Shown piece by piece: positions 44,003 through 53,141 of a stretch of 64,000 nucleotides of DNA. The first letter of the stretch is position 1. Each line of letters opens with the position of its first letter. The DNA is taken from NCBI GenBank assembly GCA_964498395.1, contig CAZCHE010000006.1:62001-126000 (forward strand), read 5' to 3'. Below the pieces are notes generated by a model. That model saw only the letters and a list, made by a program, of their open reading frames with translations, had not been told where the DNA came from and did no database searches. The stretch comes from Parapedobacter sp964498395 (lineage in GTDB: Bacteria > Bacteroidota > Bacteroidia > Sphingobacteriales > Sphingobacteriaceae). A program made the position numbers and the translations under genes.

Positions 44003-44293
44003 TCATCGCCGAAATTGCCGGAACAGAAACACCAGAAATGCGATAAAGGGCAGTAATGCGCTGATGGCCGCGCAGCCGATAATAAATGCGCCCAAACCCA
44101 TCGCCCATTGCGGGTCATTGGTCGTTTGGTGGCTGGTCACATCCCAAAAATACATGGCCACCGCTACATTTCCCAAAGCTAACAGCACATAGATGGCCTT
44201 TGATTGGCCATGTTTCCATGCATGCCAAATCAGGAAGGCGTAAAAAACAACCAAACCAACACCAATAGCAATAAACAACGTGTTTTCAGTCAT
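44003..44293 (-). CDS. Small membrane protein, unknown
   Basis: Protein of 96 residues with three hydrophobic segments (about 6-26, 34-52 and 66-92) and a basic end (FRQFRR). No family is recognised. It converges on the 42249 gene with an 11-bp gap. A promoter-like pair is found directly upstream, giving a nearly leaderless message. Confidence 0.6.
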   Translation of the reverse strand: MTENTLFIAIGVGLVVFYAFLIWHAWKHGQSKAIYVLLALGNVAVAMYFWDVTSHQTTNDPQWAMGLGAFIIGCAAISALLPFIAFLVFLFRQFRR

Positions 44294-44301
44294 GTTTGCT
44301 C

Positions 44302-44331
44302 CAAAAATACGATTCGATCTCGAAAAGACAA
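44302..44331 (-). promoter_or_regulatory. Promoter of the 44003-44293 gene
   Basis: On the minus strand TTG (44331-44329), a 19-nt spacer and TATTTTTG (44309-44302) match the consensus. The start of transcription would be only a few bases before the ATG at 44293. Confidence 0.45.
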
Positions 44332-44358
44332 GAACTTCTGTCAGCGAGGTAAATGGCT

Positions 44359-44400
44359 AAAAAAATGAAAGGTTTCCAAACGGGGAGAATGGAAACCTTT
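44359..44400 (-). terminator. Rho-independent terminator
   Basis: Read on the minus strand, AAAGGTTTCC and GGAAACCTTT (44400-44391 and 44377-44368) form a perfect 10-bp stem with a 13-nt loop. This is followed by CA and then TTTTTTT (44365-44359). It lies 124 bp past the stop codon of the serine hydrolase gene. Confidence 0.7.
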
Positions 44401-44428
44401 ACTAACCAATTATAAACCTAAATTATGA
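44359..44428 (-). ncRNA. Candidate short RNA of about 70 nt
   Basis: A consensus promoter (44434-44464, minus strand) is followed, 34 bases beyond its -7 box, by a hairpin with a 10-bp stem and a seven-T run (44359-44400). No ORF lies between them. The predicted transcript runs from about 44428 to 44359 and could be a small RNA. Alternatively the hairpin is simply the terminator of the serine hydrolase gene at 44524-45708, with the promoter accidental. No known RNA family was recognised. Confidence 0.4.
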
Positions 44429-44433
44429 TGGTA

Positions 44434-44464
44434 CAAAGATAGTGTGTTTTTAACACTATGCAAA
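44434..44464 (-). promoter_or_regulatory. Consensus promoter upstream of the candidate short RNA
   Basis: TTTG (44464-44461), a 19-nt spacer and TATCTTTG (44441-44434) on the minus strand match the Bacteroidetes consensus perfectly. The spacer holds most of a short inverted repeat (ATAGTGT, ACACTAT; 44439-44459), which may be an operator. Confidence 0.55.
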
Positions 44465-44523
44465 ATATTTTTTTACTTTTTTTCTGTTACTTGATTTGGG
44501 AATACGGCGAAAACCCGCAATCA

Positions 44524-45708
44524 TCAAAATTGGTCAATATCCTGCCATTGGGCCCCGCCATTGATTGCCGACCACACCAACGCATCGAGGTCGTTCATTT
44601 CATTACCCCCCGCACGTGTGTTGGTCAGCACAGCCCAGTTATATCCCGTACTTGTGCGCACCCACAGCGTTAACGTACCGGGCAACGACCCCGTATGCCA
44701 CCAATGGTTGGCGTTATTGACACTCCAGCCCAATGCATACCCCGATGCTGTGGCCAAGGCGGGAACTTGGGTCATTGTCGTAATTGAATTGGCCGTCAGG
44801 ATATCGGCTTTGGAGGCAAAGCCATCGACATGTACCAATAGTTTCGCCAAATCTTTCGCCGAAGCAATCCACCCCCCATGGGCATCCATCCTCGCGATCT
44901 GGTAAGCATAGGGATTAGCCCCCCCTGCAGCGGTTCCGTAGTATTTCACTTCACCGGCCTTTCGATCGGCCAGCGTATTGCCGCCCACCGTCATTTTCGT
45001 GATACCTAACGGGGATAAGATGGCATCCTTCACATACTGCTCATAACCCTTGCCGGTCACTTGCTCAATGATACGCCCTAGCACGCAATATCCGAAGTTT
45101 GAGTAAGCATAGGTATTGCCGGGAGCCACCTGTAACACACGGTTATCCAACGTCCACGTAATCAACTCTTCGGCGTTCAGGGTGGGATTGCTAAACATGG
45201 GGTCATTGGCTGTATTGCCCCAATTTCCTATGGTATGGTTAAGCAAATGTCTTACCGTAACCGCTTTCAGGTGGTCGTTATAGGCTTTCGTACCATAGGT
45301 ATTGCCCAGCAATGCTCCCTCTCCAAACACGCGGTCATCTAACGACAGCTTGCCCTCTTCTACTAACTTCGTAAATGCAATGCCCGTGATTGATTTGGAT
45401 ACGCTTGCCGTACGAAATAGACTTTCCGTAGTCGCATCCTCGCCAGCCTCCTTATCCGCCTTGCCGTACGCTTTTACATATACCAATTTTTCGCCCTTCG
45501 TAATGGCTAAAGACAATGCCGGTACATCATATTTAGTCATGTAGGCCGCAACCGCGTTGTCCACGATGGCAATGTCCTGCTGTTCCACATCAGGTTTGGG
45601 GGGATCGGGTTGTTGTGGTTCAGGTGAATTGCCTTTAGAGCAGGCAAAAAATAACATTAGGGTCGTTGAAAACACCGCGAAATGGTGCATGGTCATTCTT
45701 GTTCTCAT
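44524..45708 (-). CDS. Serine beta-lactamase-like hydrolase (class C/DD-peptidase fold), lipoprotein
   Basis: Protein of 394 residues from ATG 45708 (MRTRMTMHHF); an ATG ten codons earlier is possible but adds only charged residues. The lipobox is FFAC. Catalytic motifs are SVSK (nucleophile Ser and Lys), YSN in TYAYSNFGYC, and HTG in WWHTGSLPGT. These are the SxxK, YxN and KTG-like (here HTG) boxes of the beta-lactamase/D-alanyl-D-alanine carboxypeptidase superfamily. Such periplasmic proteins are peptidases or esterases as often as lactamases. It is divergent from the HTCS gene. Confidence 0.85.
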   Translation of the reverse strand: MRTRMTMHHFAVFSTTLMLFFACSKGNSPEPQQPDPPKPDVEQQDIAIVDNAVAAYMTKYDVPALSLAITKGEKLVYVKAYGKADKEAGEDATTESLFRTASVSKSITGIAFTKLVEEGKLSLDDRVFGEGALLGNTYGTKAYNDHLKAVTVRHLLNHTIGNWGNTANDPMFSNPTLNAEELITWTLDNRVLQVAPGNTYAYSNFGYCVLGRIIEQVTGKGYEQYVKDAILSPLGITKMTVGGNTLADRKAGEVKYYGTAAGGANPYAYQIARMDAHGGWIASAKDLAKLLVHVDGFASKADILTANSITTMTQVPALATASGYALGWSVNNANHWWHTGSLPGTLTLWVRTSTGYNWAVLTNTRAGGNEMNDLDALVWSAINGGAQWQDIDQF

Positions 45709-45965
45709 TGTTTTGGTTTTCCTTTGTTTATTCGTCAATTGGCAGTCAGCACTCGGCCCAGCCTTTTATGCTAATTCTATACACCTATATCGTATTCCAT
45801 TGCAAGAGGTCAACACTATTTCTCAAAAAAATCCATTACTCGTTCGCTCCATTACCAAATCAGGTGTCCAATTTCCCTTTTCTTAGCCCCAGTCCACCCA
45901 AAATGAGCGATCTGAAATGCTACTATACCGCAATATTTCGTAAATTCGGGCGATTTAATAAGCCT

Positions 45966-48900
45966 ATGGTGCGTTGGTTATCTTGTTTTCTGGTATTGAT
46001 GTGGTGTTCGCTTCCAGCATTCAATTGCCATGCCCAGCCCATCCAGTTCCAGCAGCTCGACATGGAAGATGGCCTTTCGCATAACCATGTGACCAATATC
46101 CTTAAAGACAAACGTGGGTTCCTGTGGTTCGGCACCCTTGCAGGCCTTAATCGTTATGATGGACATGAGTTCCACGTATTCCGCCACATACCAAACGATA
46201 GCGGCAGCATTATAGATAACGGCATCAACGAACTGTTCCTCGGGCCGAAAGGGCAATTGTGGGTCAGAACCCAACTGGGTATGAACATCTATGACGACAC
46301 CCAGCAGCGCTTTATCCGCAATGTGGACAGTGTGCTCCAGACCATGGGAATCCCCACAGGCGATGTCTTGGCGGTACAGTGTGATACGTTAGCGAATTGC
46401 TGGTTATTGCATGGTGATGGTCGCGTATATCGCCATCGGGCTGTCGGGGCCGTTGTCGCCTATCAAGAACCCGATGAGACGCCGATCAGTGGTTTGGCAT
46501 TGGATCAGCAGGGCAATCCATGGGTGATCAGTGAGCGTGGCGCCGTTCGTCAATTAGATGCGGAGTCATTGGCGATCCGTTGGTCACAGGTACTTCCATT
46601 GGCCGAATCACGTATCGTGGCCAATTTCCAATTGCTCATAGACCACCGCGGGCTCCCTTGGGCGTATGTCAGAAACCAACCTTACGGCATGTTTTGGTGG
46701 CCACAACGAGATGCTCCCCCCGTGCACCTCACCACAGGGTCTTCGGAGTTCCGGTTAAATAACATGAACATCTACGACTTGGCTCAAGATCAGCAAGGAC
46801 GTATCTGGGTCGCGACCGACCATGGTGGGGTCAATGTGTTAGATCCAAGTAGCGGGCAGATATCCTACCTTTTGCATGATGACTTCAATGATCGCTCGCT
46901 GCGGCACAATAGCGCGACTGCCGTCTATTGTGACCATGATGGCATCACGTGGGTAGGCACTTTCAAGGCGGGTGTCAGCTATTACCATCCCCACCAAATC
47001 CAGTTTACGCTATACAAGCACCACGTAGGCGCATCTGATGGTGTACTGCCATTTGACGATATCAACCAATTTACGGAAGATGCGATAGGGAATATATGGA
47101 TCGGCACAAATGGTGGCGGCCTTATTTACTTCGATCGGCAAGCCCATCGGTTCACGCAATACCGGCATGACCCGAATGATCCCCAAAGTATCGGCAGTGA
47201 CGTCATCGTCAGCATGTTGGTTGACGATGAGGGTGTCCTGTGGGCAGGCACGTACCATGGCGGGCTCAATCGCTTTAACAACGGGCGTTTTATCCGCTAC
47301 CTCCACGATTCCGCTGATTCTACCTCGATCAGTGATAACAGTGCGTGGGAATTGTTCGAAGATTCGAAAGGGCGCTTTTGGGTGGGAACACTTAATGGAG
47401 GCCTGAACCTACTGGACAAAAAAACGGGTCGATTTACCCGTATGGGAACCGGTTCGGAGGGGTTCACCCAATCGGGCTATGTCCAAGCCATTGCCGAAGA
47501 CCATACGGGTGCACTTTGGTTTGGAACGGCTAGTGGTCTCGAAGTCTTGATGCCAAATGGTGATTTCCGTTATTTTACCTATGACGCAAATGACCCCAAT
47601 AGCTTAGCCAATGATTATGTCTCGGATATCCTGGAAGATAGCCAACGCCGTATCTGGATCTCTACCCGCGAGGGGCTTAGTCTGTATGACAATGAAACGG
47701 GCAAATTCCGGAACTTTCGAACGACAGACGGAATGCCCGATAACACGGTAATGGCGATCTTGGAAGATCAACATGGCACCATTTGGGCAACTACGACCAA
47801 GGGGCTTTCGGCTATTCGCCAGGATCCAACCAACGCCGATCAATGGCGGTTTTGGAATTATGACCGCAGGGACGGCTTGCAGGCTTCATGGTTTAACGAA
47901 TATGCCGCCTATCGAATGAGGAGCGGAGAATTACTCTTCGGAGGCCCGGCTGGATTCAACATCATTGATCCGGCACACGTCAAGCACACGCCCTTATTTG
48001 CCCAACCCATCTTAACGGATTTCCAACTGTTTAATAGCAGCGTGGATGCGGCTAACTGGGTTTCCAAAGACCGGATTGTCCTCGCTCATGACCAAAATGT
48101 CCTCAGCCTGGTCGTTGCATCGCTCCACTTCGTCAACAAAGACCGTGTTCGCTTCCGGTATACGCTCGAAGGGTTTGACGAACGCTGGTTTGCATTGGAC
48201 CGCCAAACGCGCAAAGCGACCTTTACCAACCTCGATCCGGGCGAATACCGATTCAACGTGATGATATCCGCAGATGGCGAAACCTGGAGCGCCCCCTACA
48301 CGTTGGCCCATATCTCGATATTACCTCCTTTTTGGAAAACGGGCTGGGCTTACCTACTTTATACCTTGGTATTCGTTGGTAGTATCCTAACCATCCGCCA
48401 CGTGGAGCGTACCCGAGAAAAGACTCGTTTCGCGCTGCAACAGGAACGGCAACAAGCAAAGCAGCTCGCAGAATTGGACAAACTCAAGACCCGGTTCTTT
48501 ACCAATGTAAGCCATGAATTCCGAACACCTATCAACTTAATCCTAGCGCCCTTAGATAAATTGTATCGCGAAGCACCGTCCGAATCGACCAAACGCCATC
48601 TCACGTTGGTAGAGCGCAATGCGCGGCGGTTGCTCAACCTCGTCAACCAACTCCTTGATTTCAGGAAAGTAGATGTACAATTGCTCAAACCTAGTTTGGA
48701 ACGGGGCGATATCGCATTGGCGATTTGTGGCCATGCCGAATCGTTTATCGACCTCGCTGAAGATAAAAAGATCGATTACCGTTTTACGCTCAGTAAAACA
48801 CATTACGAAGCGTGGTTTGATCCGGATAAACTAGAACGCATCCTATTCAATCTATTATCTAACGCATTCAAATTCACCCCAGTAGGCGGCAAAATCACAT

Positions 48901-49952
48901 TGGACGTACAGTTTGCTGAAACAATTACATTGACCGTAAGTGATACGGGCATTGGCATACCTCCCGAATCTCTGGCGCTTGTTTTCGACCGCTACTTCCA
49001 ACACGAAATGCCCGGAGATATCCTGAATAAAGGCAATGGCATTGGATTAGCCATCACCCACGAGTATGTCAAGTTGCTTGGCGGCCACATCACGGTAGAG
49101 AGTGCACTTGAAAAAGGGAGCACCTTTACGGTCGTCCTGCCGTTGGAAGCTCCGGTCTCCAGTACCCCATCAGACCTCTCCGCAGAACCTAGTACCGCCG
49201 TGGGTAAGCAACGTGTCTTGCTTGTCGAGGATGACGAAGATTTCCGCTTCTATTTGAAGGATAACTTATGCGAGCATTTTATGATATATGAAGCGCACGA
49301 TGCTTCCTCAGGGTGGGCAAAAGCATTAGCCGTGCACCCTGATATTATCGTATCTGATGTCAGTATGCCCGGTGAAGACGGATTATCCTTGTGTAAGCGT
49401 CTCAAAAGCGACAAGCGTACGCAGCACATTCCCGTTATCCTGCTTACGGCCATGGCGGAAGAGCACATGCAGTTAGCCGGTATCGAAGCGGGCGCGACAG
49501 ATTACATCACTAAACCATTCAATTTTGAACTCCTGCGTTCCAAACTCCACAGCATCCTCAAGCAAAAAGACTCGATGGAACGCACCTACAAAAAACGGCT
49601 CGATGTCCATCCAAGTGACAAAACCGTCGTCTCGTTCGATGAACAATTCATGCAAAAAGCCCTCGAGGTGGTCGAACGGCAGATGGGTTCATCCGGTTTT
49701 TCGGTCGAACGCCTAGCCAACGAGATGGGCTTAAGTCGGGTCGGGCTTTACAAGCGGATACTGACGCTTACTGGCTATACACCCTCCGAATTTATCCGCA
49801 ATACACGCATCAGACGTGCTGCCCAGTTGCTGGAACAATCCGGGCTTACCGTAGCCGAGGTGGCTTATCAAGTCGGGTTCAATAATCCGAAACAGTTTAG
49901 CAAATATTTCAAGCTCCTCTATGGCGTAGCCCCCTCCGCCTACCGTAAATAA
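45966..49952 (+). CDS. Hybrid two-component system regulator (HTCS) of PUL2
   Basis: Single-chain sensor and regulator of 1328 residues from ATG 45966, chosen because MVRWLSCFLVLMW begins a clean signal peptide; ATG 45903 is the alternative. The periplasmic part has two beta-propellers of Reg_prop repeats (GLSHNHVTNILKDKRGFLWFGT and similar) and a Y_Y_Y domain (FRYTLEGFDERWF). A TM helix (about 790-810) leads to a HisKA domain with NVSHEFRTP (His about 850). The HATPase domain has DTGIGIP and GNGIGLAI, the receiver has SDVSMPGEDG (Asp about 1131), and an AraC-type HTH is at the end. Direct repeats before GH31 and susC are its likely targets. Confidence 0.93.
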   Translation: MVRWLSCFLVLMWCSLPAFNCHAQPIQFQQLDMEDGLSHNHVTNILKDKRGFLWFGTLAGLNRYDGHEFHVFRHIPNDSGSIIDNGINELFLGPKGQLWVRTQLGMNIYDDTQQRFIRNVDSVLQTMGIPTGDVLAVQCDTLANCWLLHGDGRVYRHRAVGAVVAYQEPDETPISGLALDQQGNPWVISERGAVRQLDAESLAIRWSQVLPLAESRIVANFQLLIDHRGLPWAYVRNQPYGMFWWPQRDAPPVHLTTGSSEFRLNNMNIYDLAQDQQGRIWVATDHGGVNVLDPSSGQISYLLHDDFNDRSLRHNSATAVYCDHDGITWVGTFKAGVSYYHPHQIQFTLYKHHVGASDGVLPFDDINQFTEDAIGNIWIGTNGGGLIYFDRQAHRFTQYRHDPNDPQSIGSDVIVSMLVDDEGVLWAGTYHGGLNRFNNGRFIRYLHDSADSTSISDNSAWELFEDSKGRFWVGTLNGGLNLLDKKTGRFTRMGTGSEGFTQSGYVQAIAEDHTGALWFGTASGLEVLMPNGDFRYFTYDANDPNSLANDYVSDILEDSQRRIWISTREGLSLYDNETGKFRNFRTTDGMPDNTVMAILEDQHGTIWATTTKGLSAIRQDPTNADQWRFWNYDRRDGLQASWFNEYAAYRMRSGELLFGGPAGFNIIDPAHVKHTPLFAQPILTDFQLFNSSVDAANWVSKDRIVLAHDQNVLSLVVASLHFVNKDRVRFRYTLEGFDERWFALDRQTRKATFTNLDPGEYRFNVMISADGETWSAPYTLAHISILPPFWKTGWAYLLYTLVFVGSILTIRHVERTREKTRFALQQERQQAKQLAELDKLKTRFFTNVSHEFRTPINLILAPLDKLYREAPSESTKRHLTLVERNARRLLNLVNQLLDFRKVDVQLLKPSLERGDIALAICGHAESFIDLAEDKKIDYRFTLSKTHYEAWFDPDKLERILFNLLSNAFKFTPVGGKITLDVQFAETITLTVSDTGIGIPPESLALVFDRYFQHEMPGDILNKGNGIGLAITHEYVKLLGGHITVESALEKGSTFTVVLPLEAPVSSTPSDLSAEPSTAVGKQRVLLVEDDEDFRFYLKDNLCEHFMIYEAHDASSGWAKALAVHPDIIVSDVSMPGEDGLSLCKRLKSDKRTQHIPVILLTAMAEEHMQLAGIEAGATDYITKPFNFELLRSKLHSILKQKDSMERTYKKRLDVHPSDKTVVSFDEQFMQKALEVVERQMGSSGFSVERLANEMGLSRVGLYKRILTLTGYTPSEFIRNTRIRRAAQLLEQSGLTVAEVAYQVGFNNPKQFSKYFKLLYGVAPSAYRK

Positions 49953-49972
49953 TTGGGGGTTTTAACTGAAAA

Positions 49973-50057
49973 GTTAACTAAAGCGCCCTAATTTATTAAC
50001 ACTTCCATCCCTTCAGCCGAGGCCGTTCCACTTAATTTTGTGGCAATAACCAATGTA
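49973..50057 (+). promoter_or_regulatory. HTCS-type direct repeat and promoter of GH31
   Basis: GTTAAC (49973-49978) and ATTAAC (49995-50000) start 22 bp apart. TAATTTTG (50033-50040) begins 38 bp after the second repeat. TAACCAATGTA (50047-50057) lies at the expected transcription start. The same elements with the same spacings precede the susC gene at 53142. AraC-type regulators bind such direct repeats about two turns apart. No normal -33 box is present, as expected for an activated promoter. An inverted copy TTAACT (49962-49967) lies just upstream. Confidence 0.7.
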
Positions 50058-50077
50058 CTTAACCCCATTCAGTTTTT

Positions 50078-52963
50078 ATGATTAAGATGAAACTTGCCTT
50101 CGTTATCGTATCGCTTTCCCTTGGTATATGTTGTTTTGGCACGATTGCCCAGCCATCGGCAACCGCACAGGAAGGGCATCCAACGATCACCCGTACGGAA
50201 ACCGGCGTTTCCTTGACGTTTGATGGACTGGCCACCTCAATTGATCAGGTCGTGGCATTGGACGTCATCACCGATGGGATCATCCATGTAACTGCCAAGC
50301 CCGTAGCCAGTACTGTAAAGCCGAGCGAATCATTGGTCATCGTCGATTCATTACGCCATAATGCCGGCCCGTGGACAATAGAGGAGCATGATGGCCACCT
50401 CTACCTGAAGACCGCTGCACTGACCGCTCGAGTGTCATTGCTTTCGGGTGCGGTCGATTTCCTCGATCTGCAAGGCCAAAAATTACTGTCCGAACAACGA
50501 CGTGACGCCACCACATTCGAAGCCGGAGCATACGATGGTGATGCATTCTATCGGGTACGCCAACATTTCGGAGTATCAGAGACCGAGGGATTATATGGCT
50601 TAGGGCAGCATCAAAATGCTGTAATGAACTATCAGGGCAGGCAGGTGACCTTACTGCAATACAATACGATGATCGGTATTCCCTTTCTCCTTTCAACCAA
50701 CAATTACGGTCTCCTTTGGCATAATTATTCCATCACCAAAGCAGGGGACGTCCGGCCGCTCCTTCCCTTATCAGCTTTCCGATTATATTCCAAGGAAGGT
50801 CAGCGAGGATGGCTAACCGCTACTTATCGCAACAAAAACAACCCCAACACCGTCTTAATCTCGCGGCCTGAGTCTGAAATTTCATACCGATACTTGAGTG
50901 ACCAACCCAAATTCCCTGAAGGTATTGACTTGGCAAACAGCTTGGTTAGCTACGAGGGGCAAGTGGAATCGCCTTATGATGGTTTGCATCGACTGCATTT
51001 TAACTATTCTGGCTACCTCAAAGTGTGGATAGACGGCAAACTAAAAGAAGACCGCTGGCGCGAATCATGGAATGCTGGCTCATTCGAGATCAGCCTGGAT
51101 ATGCAGGCTGGCCATCGCCATGACATCCGTATCGAGTGGTTACCCGATGGTGGCCAGTCTTACCTCGGCATCGAATGGCAACGGCCTATCCCAGACGCCA
51201 GCAAGGGGACGTTTTCCTTCGATTCGGAAGCTGGAGACGGGGTAGATTATTACTTTATCGCCGGGGAAACCATGGACGACGTCATTGGGGGATACCGGCA
51301 CCTTACCGGCCGTGCACCCATTATGCCGCGTTGGTCTTTTGGCTTCTGGCAGAGCCGTGAACGCTACAAGACCCAAGCGGAACTCGAAGAGGTTGCGATG
51401 CAATTCCGCAAGCGTCAGATACCCATTGATAATATCGTGCAAGACTGGTCGTATTGGCGGGAACACGATTGGGGGAGCCACGACTTCGACCCCGAACGTT
51501 TCCCCGATCCCGACGGCATGGTAAAACGACTACACGCCGACCATTTCAAACTCATGATATCGGTATGGCCCAAGATCAACGAAGCATCCAGTGTATACCC
51601 GCTTTTCCGTGATAAGGAGTGGATTTACCCACGCAATATTTACGACGGCCGTAAGGATTGGATTGGTAAAGGCTATACCTCTACGTTTTATGACCCATTC
51701 CATGCAGGCGCTCGTACCGGTTTCTGGAACCTGATGAATGAAAAACTCTACAAAAAAGGAGTTGACGCTTGGTGGATGGATGCCAGCGAGCCCGATGTCC
51801 ATTCCAACATCAACATTGCCGAGCGGAAATCTGTCATGCAACCAGCTATCGGGTCATCGGCACGCTATTACAACGCCTTCCCCTTGGAAAATGCACGTGG
51901 CATCTACGAAGGGCAACGACAAACCGATCCAAACAACCGCGTTTTCATCCTCACTCGCTCGTATTTTGCCGGTCAGCAACGATATGCCGCTGCAGCGTGG
52001 AGTGGAGACATTTCTTCACGTTGGCATGATATGAGAGACCAGATCGCTGCAGGAATCAATTTTTCGATGTCTGGAACCCCCTATTGGACCATGGATGCCG
52101 GTGGATTTCTGGTCGAACGCCGTTTCCATGAGCCCAACGCCGAGGACCTCGAAGAGTGGCGCGAAATGAATACTCGCTGGTACCAATACGGAGCTTTCCT
52201 CCCCATGTTCCGGGCACATGGGCAATTCCCATTCCGCGAACCATTCCATATCGCCCATGAAGAACACCCCGCATATCGCAGTATGGTCTATTTCATCCAA
52301 CTGCGCTACCGCCTGCTGCCTTATAATTATTCGCTTGCCGGGAAAACGTATCTCGACCATTATACGATGATTCGCGGATTAGCCATGGATTTTCCTAACG
52401 ATAGCCGTGTGTATAACATCAATGACCAATACCTCTTCGGGCCTGCGTTATTGGTTTGCCCAGTGACGGAGATGGGCGCTACTACACGTGCAGTGTACTT
52501 GCCGGCGGGTCACGGTTGGTATGACTTCTATTCCGGCGATTATTACGAGGGTGGCCAACAGCTAGAAGCACCTGCGCCATACGAACGCATGCCCGTATTT
52601 GCTAAAGCGGGCAGCATCATTCCGGTAGGACCTGAATTGCAATACACAGATGAAAAACCGGCCAAGGAAGTCACCCTCTACGTATATGCCGGTGCCGATG
52701 CGTCTTTTTTACTCTACGAAGACGAAGGCACGAACAATAACTATGAGCAGGGTCGATACAGCACCATCACCCTCACGTACGACGACCAGACCCAGCACCT
52801 ACATATTGGCGATAGGAAGGGGTCATTTGAAGGGATGCTAACGCAGCGGAAATTCAATGTGGTGTATGTCGATACGGACAATCCACAAGGATATGATACG
52901 GGTCAAGGGCGGACAAAAACCGTTGCCTATACCGGAAAGAAGCTTAGCATATCCCTGCGATAA
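50078..52963 (+). CDS. GH31 glycosidase with PA14 insert, alpha-xylosidase-like
   Basis: Secreted enzyme of 961 residues; the signal peptide is about 1-24 (ATG at 50087 also possible). After the N-terminal beta-sandwich, a PA14-like segment (about 287-375, LHRLHFNYSGYLKVWIDGKL) is inserted. The catalytic barrel has DAWWMDASEPD (about 563; nucleophile Asp of WMDAS) and AAWSGDISSRW (about 641; acid/base Asp). The C-terminal part has the DUF5110-like domain. The PA14 insert plus WMDASEPD is the pattern of the xyloglucan alpha-xylosidases of Cellvibrio and Bacteroides. Alpha-glucosidase activity cannot be excluded. Confidence 0.88.
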   Translation: MIKMKLAFVIVSLSLGICCFGTIAQPSATAQEGHPTITRTETGVSLTFDGLATSIDQVVALDVITDGIIHVTAKPVASTVKPSESLVIVDSLRHNAGPWTIEEHDGHLYLKTAALTARVSLLSGAVDFLDLQGQKLLSEQRRDATTFEAGAYDGDAFYRVRQHFGVSETEGLYGLGQHQNAVMNYQGRQVTLLQYNTMIGIPFLLSTNNYGLLWHNYSITKAGDVRPLLPLSAFRLYSKEGQRGWLTATYRNKNNPNTVLISRPESEISYRYLSDQPKFPEGIDLANSLVSYEGQVESPYDGLHRLHFNYSGYLKVWIDGKLKEDRWRESWNAGSFEISLDMQAGHRHDIRIEWLPDGGQSYLGIEWQRPIPDASKGTFSFDSEAGDGVDYYFIAGETMDDVIGGYRHLTGRAPIMPRWSFGFWQSRERYKTQAELEEVAMQFRKRQIPIDNIVQDWSYWREHDWGSHDFDPERFPDPDGMVKRLHADHFKLMISVWPKINEASSVYPLFRDKEWIYPRNIYDGRKDWIGKGYTSTFYDPFHAGARTGFWNLMNEKLYKKGVDAWWMDASEPDVHSNINIAERKSVMQPAIGSSARYYNAFPLENARGIYEGQRQTDPNNRVFILTRSYFAGQQRYAAAAWSGDISSRWHDMRDQIAAGINFSMSGTPYWTMDAGGFLVERRFHEPNAEDLEEWREMNTRWYQYGAFLPMFRAHGQFPFREPFHIAHEEHPAYRSMVYFIQLRYRLLPYNYSLAGKTYLDHYTMIRGLAMDFPNDSRVYNINDQYLFGPALLVCPVTEMGATTRAVYLPAGHGWYDFYSGDYYEGGQQLEAPAPYERMPVFAKAGSIIPVGPELQYTDEKPAKEVTLYVYAGADASFLLYEDEGTNNNYEQGRYSTITLTYDDQTQHLHIGDRKGSFEGMLTQRKFNVVYVDTDNPQGYDTGQGRTKTVAYTGKKLSISLR

Positions 52964-52989
52964 TGCAGTTCCGTGTTTTTAAACAGATA

Positions 52990-53019
52990 GGGGGTGCAAA
53001 AGTTAACCATCGCACCCCC
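52990..53019 (+). terminator. Hairpin after GH31 with an operator half-site in its loop
   Basis: GGGGGTGC (52990-52997) and GCACCCCC (53012-53019) can form an 8-bp GC stem. The 14-nt loop includes the first GTTAAC repeat of the susC control region. No T-run follows, so termination would be weak; part of this symmetry may serve the regulator instead. Confidence 0.4.
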
Positions 53020-53086
53020 ATTTGTTAACATAGCACACCCCTACCGCAGGCTGTTTTAAATTACTTTTGTTTCCGTAACCAATGTA
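53002..53086 (+). promoter_or_regulatory. HTCS-type direct repeat and promoter of PUL2 susC
   Basis: GTTAAC at 53002-53007 and 53024-53029 start 22 bp apart, each followed by a related C-rich stretch (CATCGCACCCCC, ATAGCACACCCC). TACTTTTG (53062-53069) starts 38 bp after the second repeat. TAACCAATGTA (53076-53086) is identical to the block before GH31, and at the same 14-bp offset from the -7 box. Confidence 0.72.
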
Positions 53087-53141
53087 AATAAGCCCAACTT
53101 TCGTTTTGTCTTATTGGAAATAACTATTTATAAATTAAACT

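Noticed and set aside
45666..45965. HTCS start at 45666
   Set aside because: It would overlap the serine hydrolase gene start and put about 100 unlikely residues before the signal peptide. Starts at 45966 or 45903 fit better.
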